DNA from: Salinisphaera sp052044135
GTDB lineage: Bacteria > Pseudomonadota > Gammaproteobacteria > Nevskiales > Salinisphaeraceae
Length of the DNA: 64,000 nt
NCBI RefSeq assembly: GCF_052044135.1
Contig: NZ_JBQDYF010000003.1
Span: forward strand, 124,001 to 188,000
Direction of reading: 5' to 3'
The notes beneath the pieces were generated by a model. That model was not told the DNA's origin, did not search any database, and was given only the letters and a program-made list of their open reading frames with translations. How positions within the stretch are numbered: the first letter of the stretch is position 1; every line of letters starts with the position of its first letter. Below, one piece after another: positions 56,805 through 64,000 of this stretch. The translations under genes were made by a program, and so were the position numbers.

Positions 56805-57695
56805 ATGAATCGTGCCGATCTTGCTGCATTACAGACTTTCGTGATGATCGCGGAGCAGGGCTCGCTACGCGGCGCGGCGAAATCGTTGGGCGTCAACCCG
56901 CCAGCGGTATCGCACCAGTTGAAGGCGTTCGAAACACGTCTCGGCACGTCGTTGTTCCACAGGACGACGAGATCGCTCACATTGACCGAGGCCGGACGGG
57001 CGTTGTTCGAAGGCAGCGGCCATCTACTGCAAGCCATCGAGCGGACAGTCGATGCCGTACGCGACCCGAGGCATGCGCAATCGGGCCGGCTTTGCCTCAC
57101 GTTGCCTTTTCGGGCCTGGCAGCTGATCGTCGCGCCGCGGATGCGCGCGTTTCAATCAGCCTATCCCGGTATCGAACTCGACCTGACCATCGACGAAGCC
57201 CTGACCGATCTCGCCGCCCATGGATTTCATGCCGGTATTCGCCTGGGCGATCATCTGCAGGACAATCAGGTCGCGGTGCGGCTTTCCTCGTCGGAACCCG
57301 CGGCCTATGTCTCTTCTCCGGATTATCTCGACCGGCATGGTCTGCCGGCGGCGCCGCGCGACCTGCTCCAGCATGCCTGTATCCGCTATCGCCGAGCGAG
57401 CTCGGGGCGTATTGCCGAATGGCGTTTTCTGACAGCCGATGGTGCGATCACGGTCAACCCGGGTGGGGGACTGATACTCAATGACCTGCGAACCGTGGTC
57501 GACGCCGCACGCCAGGGTCTGGGGATCGGCTGGTCGCTCAAGCGAGGCGTGCAGGCGGATCTGGACGGCGGCGACCTGGTCCAGGTTCTGCAAGCCTTCA
57601 CGCCCGCGCGCCCCGGATTTTTCCTCTACTTTCCACAATCGGCACGCCATCTCGGGCTCTTGCGCGCTTTTATCGAGCACTTTCGTCTGGCGTAA
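56805..57695 (+). CDS. LysR-family regulator
   Basis: 296 aa. HTH: LAALQTFVMIAEQGSLRGAA then KSLGVNPPAVSHQLKAFETR. Effector domain of the GcvA-like, hydrophobic type (LCLTLPFRAWQLIVAPRMRA). Divergent from the EamA exporter. Last chromosomal regulator before the tRNA-Leu locus. Confidence 0.9.
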   Translation: MNRADLAALQTFVMIAEQGSLRGAAKSLGVNPPAVSHQLKAFETRLGTSLFHRTTRSLTLTEAGRALFEGSGHLLQAIERTVDAVRDPRHAQSGRLCLTLPFRAWQLIVAPRMRAFQSAYPGIELDLTIDEALTDLAAHGFHAGIRLGDHLQDNQVAVRLSSSEPAAYVSSPDYLDRHGLPAAPRDLLQHACIRYRRASSGRIAEWRFLTADGAITVNPGGGLILNDLRTVVDAARQGLGIGWSLKRGVQADLDGGDLVQVLQAFTPARPGFFLYFPQSARHLGLLRAFIEHFRLA

Positions 57696-57866
57696 GGCGC
57701 TGCCGCCTCGTTGCATCCGGGGTTTGCCCGGTATCGCGGCAGCAAGTTCGCCGCGGGACCAGCCCGCCCCCGTGTCATCGGATATCCGAATATCGGGCTG
57801 CGTCGGTCGGGTTGCCAGACCATTCGGCGCACGCTTCGACCGCTTCCCTGCTAAAATCCGCGGCCA

Positions 57867-57911
57867 GCCCGGGTGGCGAAATAGGTAGACGCATGGGACT
57901 TAAAATCCCTT
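57867..57911 (+). pseudogene. 5' half of an intronless tRNA-Leu (UAA)
   Basis: GCCCGGGTGGCGAAATAGGT starts a leucine tRNA with D arm and a complete anticodon stem-loop (GGGACTTAAAATCCC, anticodon TAA). The sequence then diverges: no variable arm, T arm or CCCGGGC acceptor strand follows. The break falls exactly at the end of the anticodon stem. It has several differences from the intact gene 156 bp downstream. Confidence 0.85.
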
Positions 57912-58066
57912 TTGTCAAGCCCCTGACGGTTGCGATGCGTGCGCGGAGAGCCAATAGATACAATGGATTGCAGGTTTTCCAGCGTTGGCTTCGTAGCGGT
58001 TTCCAGTCGCTAGGGGCCAGCTAGGAGCCAAGCGAAACTGGTGTAATATTTGACGTTCTGTGTCAT

Positions 58067-58381
58067 GCCCGAGTGGTGGAATTGGTAGACACAAGGGACT
58101 TGAACAATTTGAGCCTTCGGGGGGAAACGCCCGAAGTGAAGCCCGTCAAAGTCGGCGAAAGCCCTGGATGCTCTGGCATCCGAGCCAACGCCGAGCCAAG
58201 CCCAAGCCAGCTCTACGGTTGGGAAGGTGTAGAGAGCAGACGGCGGGCACCTACGGCTGCAAGGCTATGGTGAAGGCGTGCTCCAGACCACGAACAGCGC
58301 ACGCGCTGGCGGCGAAAGCCGAAGTGGTAAGAAAATCCCTTGCCGAAAGGCGTGCCGGTTCGATTCCGGCCTCGGGCACCA
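58067..58381 (+). tRNA. tRNA-Leu (UAA) interrupted by a group I intron
   Basis: Exon 1 (58067–58101) begins GCCCGAGTGGTGGAATTGGT and ends in GGGACTT; exon 2 (58332–58381) begins AAAATCCCTT and ends with T arm GCCGG-TTCGATT-CCGGC and CTCGGGCACCA. Joined, they form an 85-nt class II tRNA: acceptor GCCCGAG/CTCGGGC, anticodon stem GGGA/TCCC with loop CTTAAAA (UAA), variable arm TTGCCGAAAGGCG, CCA encoded. The insertion lies between U34 and A35. Confidence 0.95.
58102..58331 (+). ncRNA. Self-splicing group I intron (IC3-like)
   Basis: About 230 nt. P1 forms between exon GGACUU and intron GAGCC with a U·G pair at the 5' splice site and one bulged A. P2 is the perfect hairpin CTTCGGG/CCCGAAG. Core segments GTCAAAGTCGGCGAAA, AACGCCGAGCCAAGC, GAAGGTGTAGAGA-CAGACGGC and GGCTATGGTGAAGGC match, in order, those recalled for the Azoarcus tRNA-Ile intron. 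It ends in G (58331), the expected ωG. No homing endonuclease is encoded. Confidence 0.93.
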
Positions 58382-58383
58382 GC

Positions 58384-58424
58384 TTAGGCCCCGTCCCGTT
58401 CAGGGGCGGCAGCTGTTTTTTTTG
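58384..58424 (+). terminator. Terminator after tRNA-Leu
   Basis: A GC-rich hairpin (GGCCCC…GGGGC region) immediately after the CCA is followed by GCAGCTG and a run of eight Ts. Confidence 0.7.
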
Positions 58425-58734
58425 TCGAGTGTTGCTGCGTTTGATCGCTGCCGATATCACGCAGTCGGTCTCTTCACCCTCGAACATCAGCGCAGCTTCT
58501 TCGACGCACCCGAAGTGGCTTCGGGTATTCATCTCCGCGGAAGATACACCTCTATGAGATTTCCGCGCCGAAGCTGATGCCGGGCGACATGAGCGTGCCG
58601 GTGCTGAGCACTTCGGTTTGACTGGCCTATCCAAGCCCACCTGTCGGCCCTCCATCTCGCATGCCACCTCGAGGCTAGCTAGCGCTCGTTAGTGGTCGCC
58701 AGGAAGTTCGCGGAATCCATAAAATAGGCACCAA
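58425..58734. other. Gap between tRNA-Leu and abiE
   Basis: About 310 bp without a recognisable gene; it may mark the junction of the acquired segment that starts after the tRNA. Confidence 0.4.
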
Positions 58735-58823
58735 GAGTGAGCAAAAATCGCCCTTTGCAAACCGCCAGGTCCTGGACAAGGTTCGCATTTAGTGTATTTT
58801 ACTCACTATGAGTGAGCAAAAAT
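58735..58823 (+). promoter_or_regulatory. Repeats at the abiE promoter
   Basis: AGTGAGCAAAAATC occurs at 58735–58748 and again at 58810–58823, overlapping the abiEi start. The second copy is also part of a small dyad (TCACT-ATG-AGTGA). AbiEi-type antitoxins are known to autorepress by binding repeats in this position. Confidence 0.6.
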
Positions 58824-59626
58824 CAGGAAATATAAACCGTCTGCTGGCCGGTCTGGATGACACCGGGTTGGTGTCCAGCCGGTGGCTACGAGCGCATGGC
58901 TACTCGAGCAGCCTGGTGGCGCGTTATGTGGCCAGTGGCTGGCTGGAGTCGCCGGCCCGCGGCGTCTACATGAGGAAAGGCGGGCGGTTGCAGTGGGAGG
59001 GCGTAGTGCGGTCCCTGCAGGGCAGGGAGGGCTTGTCCCTCCATGTCGGCGGGCGTTTCGCGCTGGCCTGGCAAGGTCACGAGCACTATCTGCGCCTGGG
59101 CGAGGCCGCCACGGTGACGCTGTATGGGCCAGACCGGTTCCCGGGTTGGGTGACCAAGCTGGCGCTGCCCGAACGTCTCGAGTTCTGTGGCAAAAGCCCC
59201 TTCGATTGGCCGGCCCTCCACTTTACGACCGATGTACCGGATCGCGTGCTGCTCGACCAGGGGTTGGAGCGACGTGACGCCGCCGGTGTTGGGGCCATCG
59301 TCTGTTCGACGCCGGAGCGCGCCATGCTGGAGCTGTGTGACGGTCCATCGGGCGCGGCGCTGGCGTATGAAGCCGATGCGCTGATGCAAGGCATGACCAC
59401 CTTGAGGCCACAACGCGTCGGCTTGTTGCTTCGTCATTGTCGCAGTATCAAAGCCAAGCGCCTGTTTCTCGCTCTGGCGCGCAGGCACGAGCATGCGTGG
59501 TTGTCTCGGGTGCCCATGGACGACGTGGATCTCGGCCGTGGTAAACGCGCGCTGACGCCGAGCGGGCGGCTGGATCCGACCTACCAGATCACGCTGCCGG
59601 GAGACCTGGATGAGCACCTGGGATAA
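58808..59626 (+). CDS. abiEi: AbiEi-family antitoxin
   Basis: 272 aa. N-terminal winged-helix (DDTGLVSSRWLRAHGYSSSL, VARYVASGWLESPARGVYMR) followed by the AbiEi antitoxin domain (SLHVGGRFALAWQGHEHYLR, CSTPERAMLELCDG). In type IV AbiE systems it represses the operon and counteracts AbiEii. It overlaps the toxin gene by 17 nt. Confidence 0.92.
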   Translation: MSEQKSGNINRLLAGLDDTGLVSSRWLRAHGYSSSLVARYVASGWLESPARGVYMRKGGRLQWEGVVRSLQGREGLSLHVGGRFALAWQGHEHYLRLGEAATVTLYGPDRFPGWVTKLALPERLEFCGKSPFDWPALHFTTDVPDRVLLDQGLERRDAAGVGAIVCSTPERAMLELCDGPSGAALAYEADALMQGMTTLRPQRVGLLLRHCRSIKAKRLFLALARRHEHAWLSRVPMDDVDLGRGKRALTPSGRLDPTYQITLPGDLDEHLG

Positions 59627-60536
59627 GCGCTACACCGGTCGCGTGCAGTTGCTGGTCGACATTCTGCCGATGCTGGCACGCGAACCGCGCTTCGCCTTGA
59701 AGGGCGGAACGGCGATCAACCTGTTCGAACACGATTTGCCCAGGCTGTCGGTGGACATCGACCTGGCTTGGTTGCCGGTGCACGATTTCGACGAGGACTC
59801 GACCCTGATCGCCGACGCGCTGGAGACGCTGGCCGATACGTTACGTGCCCGCCCCATGCACTTGAACGTGCAGACGTCGGCAAGCCAGGGAAGTGGCGGT
59901 GTCACGCGGCTGGTCGTCAGCCGCGGACGGGCGCGCGTACAGATCGAGACCACGCCGGTGATGCGTGGCACGGTGCATCCCGTCCGTGAGATGACGGTCA
60001 GACCGAAGGTGGAGGAGGCGTTCGGATTCGCGTCCGTGCAGGTGGTGGATTTCGCGGACCTCTATGCGGGCAAGCTGGCGGCCGCACTGTCGCGGCAGCA
60101 TCCTCGCGACCTGTTCGATGTCGGTTTACTGCTGGATGACGAACGGGCCGACGGAACGCTTTGGCGCACTTTTCTGGTCTATCTGACGTGCAGCCCGAAA
60201 CCGGTTTGGGAAATGCTGGCGCCACGAGAACCGGAGCGTTTTGAGGCGCTCTTCGATACCCACTTCAAGGGCATGACGGCCGAACCGGTGACCGCGATGC
60301 AGCTACTGCAACATCGGACAAGCCTGTTGAAGCGTGTCTCTGGCTGGCTGGATGAGCCTTCACGCGCTTTCCTGCAATCCGTGGAGCATGAGCAGCCGGA
60401 TTTCAGCTTGATCGGTTTGCCCAACGCCCAGCATCTGCCTGGGGTCAAACGCAAGTTGCAGAATCTGGCTCGACGTTCCCCAGACAAACGACGGGCGGAC
60501 CGCCTGCAACTTGAGCGGATGCTGAAGCGGATATAG
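59610..60536 (+). CDS. abiEii: AbiEii-family nucleotidyltransferase toxin
   Basis: 308 aa. Nucleotidyltransferase motifs: FALKGGTAINLF (KGG at 31–33) and LSVDIDLAW (Asp49 and Asp51), then VVDFADLYAGKLAAALSRQH and PRDLFDVGLLL, as in AbiEii/AbiGii toxins that modify tRNA and abort phage infection. All key residues are intact, so the system looks functional. Confidence 0.93.
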   Translation: MSTWDKRYTGRVQLLVDILPMLAREPRFALKGGTAINLFEHDLPRLSVDIDLAWLPVHDFDEDSTLIADALETLADTLRARPMHLNVQTSASQGSGGVTRLVVSRGRARVQIETTPVMRGTVHPVREMTVRPKVEEAFGFASVQVVDFADLYAGKLAAALSRQHPRDLFDVGLLLDDERADGTLWRTFLVYLTCSPKPVWEMLAPREPERFEALFDTHFKGMTAEPVTAMQLLQHRTSLLKRVSGWLDEPSRAFLQSVEHEQPDFSLIGLPNAQHLPGVKRKLQNLARRSPDKRRADRLQLERMLKRI

Positions 60537-60584
60537 CGAGTCGTGGATCGGGTAAGGAGCGGCCGGACGACCGGTCAGCGCTGA

Positions 60585-60788
60585 TCAACCCTTACGCCAT
60601 TTATCGGGGCTCCCTTTGGACGTGTGACGTACGCGCTCGATATGGGGTTTGGCGTCACCATGTTCCTTGGCCCAATCGATCCCCTCCCGCTGAGTATCGG
60701 TCACCGTGCTTGCCCGTTCGGCATCGGGGCGGCTGACCGAATACCGGCCGTCGGGGCGTTTTTCGACGTAGAACTTGTCTTTGCTCAT
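60585..60788 (-). CDS. DUF2188-family small protein
   Basis: 67 aa. FYVEKRPDGRYSVSRPDAER followed by a lysine-rich DTQREGIDWAKEHG segment is the DUF2188 pattern, short proteins of unknown role common on mobile DNA. ATG at 60788. Convergent with abiEii. Confidence 0.75.
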   Translation of the reverse strand: MSKDKFYVEKRPDGRYSVSRPDAERASTVTDTQREGIDWAKEHGDAKPHIERVRHTSKGSPDKWRKG

Positions 60789-61152
60789 GGATGGAACTCC
60801 CATTCGTTGAGATTCCACGACAATGGCACACGCGTACCGCTCTCCCTCTGTCCTGCCATTTTTCGAGGGCTCACAACCTGCTCGATGTCGTGGGCAGTGA
60901 GATTGGGCTCGAAAACACAATATGTAGTGGTTTTCACAACCTAACCTACAAGATATCCGCCAGTGCCTTGAATTGCAAGACGCAGTGTCAGGGGCCTCTC
61001 GGGAAAGTCAGGTGGGCGTTCAGCGCTTGGGAGCTTGTTCCAAAGAGGGTGATCTTGACGCTCAGAACGCTCCCATGTGCCCGAGTTTCGGCCCTTTGCT
61101 CTCAGTTGATCAGGTTGCCGGCAGATTGGTCATGTCTGATTGGTCCGGATGA
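60789..61152. other. Gap with lower G+C
   Basis: About 360 bp with AT-richer stretches (around 60910–60965) and no recognisable gene on either strand. Confidence 0.4.
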
Positions 61153-61455
61153 TCAACCTCGGCGGCGTGCATGAGTTGGCCGCACGGGTCTGTACTGGCG
61201 GCGCCTGACGTCCGGGCCGGGAACAGTCTTTTCGTCACCGGATCGGGAGGCTGTTTTCCGAGCTCCGACCCAGGCTTCAACTTCTTCCAGATCCCAAACC
61301 ACACAGCGGGCGGTGAGCCGGAAGCGCCGGGGAAACTCGCCACGTTTTTCCATTTCATAGATGGTGCTCTCGGCGAGCTGCACGATCTGATGCAGCTCAC
61401 GGCGGCGAATCGTCCGGCGAAAGGGCAGGGGCGGCACTGCGGGAAATTGCGACAA
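61153..61455 (-). CDS. AlpA-like DNA-binding protein
   Basis: About 100 aa with a start of TTG (61455) or GTG (61437). RRRELHQIVQLAESTIYEME and FPRRFRLTARCVVWDLEEVE then AWV match the AlpA/MerR-like excisionase-regulator family used by prophages and islands. The C-terminal tail after residue 65 is basic and not family-like. Confidence 0.75.
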   Translation of the reverse strand: MSQFPAVPPLPFRRTIRRRELHQIVQLAESTIYEMEKRGEFPRRFRLTARCVVWDLEEVEAWVGARKTASRSGDEKTVPGPDVRRRQYRPVRPTHARRRG

Positions 61456-61803
61456 CTTGCTGTAGCGAAGCCCAGCGTAGATGCGGTTCGTATCCCGGCG
61501 TTCCGCCGTCGGGCTCGCGGGCTGCGCCCCGTGCCTCGTGTCGAGTCACGGCCTCCGGCTTTGATCCCTGATATCTCCGGCCCCATGGGCCTGCGCGCTC
61601 CGCTTGCCGTGCGTTGGGAGAGGTGGCGGGTGGGGGCGGACTTGCTGTTTCCCTTCACCGTATCACGGCGTTCTCGCCGTCAAGGGCTGCGCGTGCGTGA
61701 TGCACGCTGGCGGCCATGGCCGTCTGCGACCCCGTGACGGCTTGCGCTGCGCCGTGCTGGCGCCGGTTCCGGGCAATTCCGCCCGAGCAACCGGAGCACG
61801 ATC
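61456..61803. other. Region upstream of radC
   Basis: About 350 bp without a credible gene. It contains several short GC-rich inverted repeats, for example around 61670–61735, and probably carries the radC promoter. Confidence 0.35.
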
Positions 61804-62313
61804 ATGTCGCAACTTTCCCTTTCACTCGATACCTCGCCGTTACTGGTGCGTGACGACCAGGGGCACTATCGGCCCGCGACGGTCGACCAGATTCTGGCGG
61901 CGGCACGACAGGCCATTGATCAGAAGATGCAGCGTGGTGCGGCGTTCAGCTCCCCGGCGGCGGTCAAGGAATACCTCCGTACCAAGTTGGCGGGGCTCGA
62001 TCACGAAGTGTTCGCCGTTCTATTCCTCGATACCCGGCACCGGCTGATCGAATACGTCGAGATGTTTCGCGGCACCATCGATGGTGCGTCGGTGCACCCG
62101 CGTGAAGTGGTCAAGGAAGCGCTGCGGTTCAATGCAGCGGCGGTCATCTTCAGCCATCCACATCCGAGCGGGAATCCCGAGCCGAGCCAGGCCGACAGAA
62201 CGATCACCAGCCGGCTCAGGGAGGCGCTGGCGCTGGTCGAAATACGCACGCTGGATCACATCGTTGTCGGCGGCAACGACATCGTCTCGTTCGCCGAGCG
62301 GGGGTTGCTCTGA
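61804..62313 (+). CDS. RadC/JAB-domain protein of mobile elements
   Basis: 169 aa. The JAMM metal-binding motif is complete: SHPHPSGNPEPSQAD with His118, His120 and Asp131. This shorter RadC form (lacking the N-terminal HhH region) is typical of integrative elements; its biochemical role is unclear and 'DNA repair' is historical. Confidence 0.88.
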   Translation: MSQLSLSLDTSPLLVRDDQGHYRPATVDQILAAARQAIDQKMQRGAAFSSPAAVKEYLRTKLAGLDHEVFAVLFLDTRHRLIEYVEMFRGTIDGASVHPREVVKEALRFNAAAVIFSHPHPSGNPEPSQADRTITSRLREALALVEIRTLDHIVVGGNDIVSFAERGLL

Positions 62314-62369
62314 CTTCGGGGGCTTCGGCCCCCTTTTTGCTGCGTCCTGCGTTGTAGCTCCAGCTTTAA

Positions 62370-62799
62370 TCAGGGTTCCGTCAGCCCCATTTTCAAACGG
62401 TAGTGGTCGGGATGGCCGGCTGCCTGAAAAACAGCCTCCAGCTTGGCGAGGTAATAGGCAATGTCGAACTGGCTCCAGTCGACGTGGGCGATGTTGGTCT
62501 CGTCCCGGTGAGAGCCTCGGTTCAAGAAGCGCTCCAAGGGACGAAAGGCTCCATCCTCCGCAGATAACTGCTGCAGGATTTCTTCGAATCGCTTGGTGTT
62601 GCCCGTGAAGGCAAAGAAGTTCTCCAAGATGCACCGCATGGTATTGGGTACCACCTGGATGCGTACCAATCCCGCTTTGGCATCCTGCATTACGTGCCAG
62701 AGTGCATCGTAATCGTTGACGAAATCGCGGGCGTCCATCGGCACAACGTGACTGTGCTCGCTCTTGATCACGCGTATCAGTTTGAATCGACCAGGGTTC
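62370..62799 (-). pseudogene. C-terminal fragment of an AAA-family ATPase
   Basis: About 140 codons: IRVIKSEHSHVVPMDARDFV, PNTMRCILENFFAFTG and HVDWSQFDIAYYLAKLEAVF. This resembles the C-termini of AAA_13-type ATPases related to RloC/PrrC defence proteins. The 5' part, with the ATPase motifs, is cut off at the IS3 element boundary near 62800. The intact portion ends at a normal stop. Confidence 0.7.
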
Positions 62800-62808
62800 C
62801 GTAGACGC

Positions 62809-63708
62809 TCACGAGCCACTTTCTAGGAACCGCCTTTCGTACTCTACCGGCGACAGCCCCTGGTTGCTGCCGTGCTGACGCCGCGGGTTGTAGAACATCT
62901 CGATGTAGTCGAACACATCGCTCGCCGCGTCGGCCCGGGTCGTGTAGATCCGGCGCTTGATCCGCTCGCGTTTGAGCAACTGAAAGAAGCTCTCGGCCAC
63001 TGCATTGTCGTGGCAGTTACCGCGCCGGCTCATGCTGCAGACGATGCCATGTGCCTTCAGGAACGCCTGCCAGTCACCTCCGGTGAACTGACTGCCTTGA
63101 TCGGAATGCAGCATCAGACCTCGCGCCGGCTTTCGCCGCCATACCGCCAGCGTCAGCGCCTGAAGCACCAAGTCGGTGTGCATGGTCGATTGCATCGACC
63201 AGCCAACCACGCGTCGCGAAAACAGGTCCAGCACCACGGCCAGGAACAGCCACCCTTCGTGCGTGCGGATGTAGGTGATGTCCGTGACCCAGTGGGTATT
63301 GGGTGCATCGACGGCAAACTGGCGTTGCAGCCGGTTGGGCGCCACCGTGGCCGGCGGGCCACCACGCGGCTTGGGCCGCCTTCCGTACCCTACCTGGGCG
63401 CGCAGGCCGGCCAGTTTCATGAGTCGCGCCACGCGATGACGGCTGCAGCGCTCACCCAGGTCGCGCAGGTCGGTGGTGACCTTGCGGTAACCGTAGACCG
63501 CTCCGCTTTCCAGCCAGGACAGCTTGATCAGCCCCGTCAGGCGACGATCCTCCCTGGCTCGCGCACTCGCCGGTTGCTTCAGCCAGGCGTAGTAGCCGCT
63601 GGGGTGCACGCCCAGCACCCGGCACATGCTGCGCAGCCGAAACTGGTGGGCATGGTCTTTCATGAAGGCGTACTTCACCCGGACTGCTTGGCAAAGTACG
63701 CGGCGGCC
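62809..63708 (-). CDS. IS3-family transposase OrfB (integrase core)
   Basis: Expressed by -1 frameshifting from orfA, then reading YAFMKDHAHQFRLRSMCRVL. The DDE residues are visible: Asp in WVTDITYIRT, Asp in LHSDQGSQFTGG, Glu in NAVAESFFQLLK. The HTH_21 domain precedes the rve core. No stop or missing motif is seen, so it looks intact. Confidence 0.93.
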   Translation of the reverse strand, partial: GRRVLCQAVRVKYAFMKDHAHQFRLRSMCRVLGVHPSGYYAWLKQPASARAREDRRLTGLIKLSWLESGAVYGYRKVTTDLRDLGERCSRHRVARLMKLAGLRAQVGYGRRPKPRGGPPATVAPNRLQRQFAVDAPNTHWVTDITYIRTHEGWLFLAVVLDLFSRRVVGWSMQSTMHTDLVLQALTLAVWRRKPARGLMLHSDQGSQFTGGDWQAFLKAHGIVCSMSRRGNCHDNAVAESFFQLLKRERIKRRIYTTRADAASDVFDYIEMFYNPRRQHGSNQGLSPVEYERRFLESGS

Positions 63709-63953
63709 TTTTTTAGGATGTCGCGCTCCTCGGTGACCCGACGCAACTCGGCTTTCACCCGGCGCAGCTCCGCCGCCTGATCCGACGCTCCATGCGCTGC
63801 GCCGTTGGTCTCGCCATGGCGCCTGATCCACGCATACAAGCTGTGCGTGGTGATTCCCAACCGGTCTGCCACCTCAGCCACCCGATGGCCACGCTCGGTC
63901 ACCTGCTTGACCGCCGCAACCTTGAACTCATCCGTATACCGCTTGCCGCTCAT
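63675..63953 (-). CDS. IS3-family transposase OrfA
   Basis: 92 aa with the HTH_Tnp_1 helix-turn-helix (YTDEFKVAAVKQVTERGHRV, AEVADRLGITTHSLYAWIRR) and a C-terminal leucine-zipper-like segment (LRRVKAELRRVTEERDILKK). Near its end the minus strand reads AAAAAAG at 63714–63708, the site for the frameshift that makes the OrfAB transposase. Confidence 0.93.
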   Translation of the reverse strand: MSGKRYTDEFKVAAVKQVTERGHRVAEVADRLGITTHSLYAWIRRHGETNGAAHGASDQAAELRRVKAELRRVTEERDILKKAAAYFAKQSG

Positions 63954-64000
63954 GGACACCTCCGTCGTAGCCATACAGTATGGCTCTGAGGCGTCTACAA

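Larger units (their letters stand above)
62800..63999 (-). mobile_element. IS3-family insertion sequence
   Basis: About 1.2 kb. The terminal repeats are CGTAGACGCTCACGAGCCA at the left and, reverse-complemented, TGTAGACGCCTCAGAGCCA at the right end (63999). It carries orfA and orfB on the minus strand with an A6G slippage site. The orfA sequence resembles the IS51 subgroup. The target duplication cannot be checked because the window ends at the right border. Confidence 0.9.

Noticed and set aside
57867..57911. A second functional tRNA-Leu
   Set aside because: No variable arm, T arm or 3' acceptor strand follows the anticodon stem in the next 150 bp.
58102..58331. Random insertion or small gene inside the tRNA
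   Set aside because: The insert keeps exact exon junctions, P1/P2 pairings and group I core segments in the right order and encodes no protein.
61804..62313. Core DNA-repair radC
   Set aside because: The protein lacks the N-terminal HhH portion, and the surroundings (AlpA, AbiE, IS3) indicate the mobile-element version.

Overview
The window is a high-G+C chromosomal segment that looks gammaproteobacterial. It carries an aminotransferase–hom–thrC–recJ block, a sufBCDS operon with a Rieske protein, purB, fumC, fadE, fadH, dsbB, rraA, and uvrC–pgsA–tRNA-Gly–tRNA-Cys. A BCCT osmolyte transporter and many fatty-acid genes would suit a marine or halophilic lipid user such as a Salinisphaera-like organism. 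That genus is an inference from gene content, not a proven assignment.

Layout. (1) 0–33.7 kb is mostly core. It holds threonine biosynthesis and RecJ; FadH next to a decayed thioesterase; the minus-strand suf operon; small conserved proteins (DUF3015 lipoprotein, 4HBT thioesterase, SelT/W/H-like, DUF3293); FadE with a TetR regulator and a divergent thioesterase; a nitroreductase and purB separated by a roughly 290-bp MITE; fumC; GST; BCCT carrier; lytic transglycosylase; dsbB–rraA; UDG–uvrC–pgsA; and two tRNAs. (2) 33.9–57.7 kb is accessory. It is dominated by exporters paired with regulators (EamA/LysR, MFS/MarR, MFS/AraC, EamA/LysR, MFS/MocR, EamA/LysR). Between them lie two DJ-1/GlxA-type genes, a membrane-lipid cluster (39.4–43.2 kb: Mpo1-like, PEMT-like methyltransferase, membrane-anchored class-III aminotransferase, phosphatidylserine decarboxylase) and a scar region (43.3–45 kb) with a fragment of an MFS gene, a higBA module and a frameshifted remnant that resembles the P2 tail gene U. 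(3) 57.8–64 kb is a tRNA-Leu locus followed by island DNA: a broken 5' half of tRNA-Leu(UAA), then an intact tRNA-Leu(UAA) interrupted after U34 by a group I intron of about 230 nt, then AbiEi/AbiEii, DUF2188, an AlpA-like regulator, RadC, a truncated AAA ATPase and an IS3-family element reaching the window end.

The most striking items are the group I intron inside tRNA-Leu(UAA), whose core closely resembles the Azoarcus tRNA-Ile intron; the adjacent tRNA half that ends at the anticodon stem; the lipid-head-group cluster; and the MITE that supplies the purB stop codon and lies 2–3 nt upstream of the nitroreductase start. Homology statements come from reading the translations and from recalled family sequences; no database search was run.
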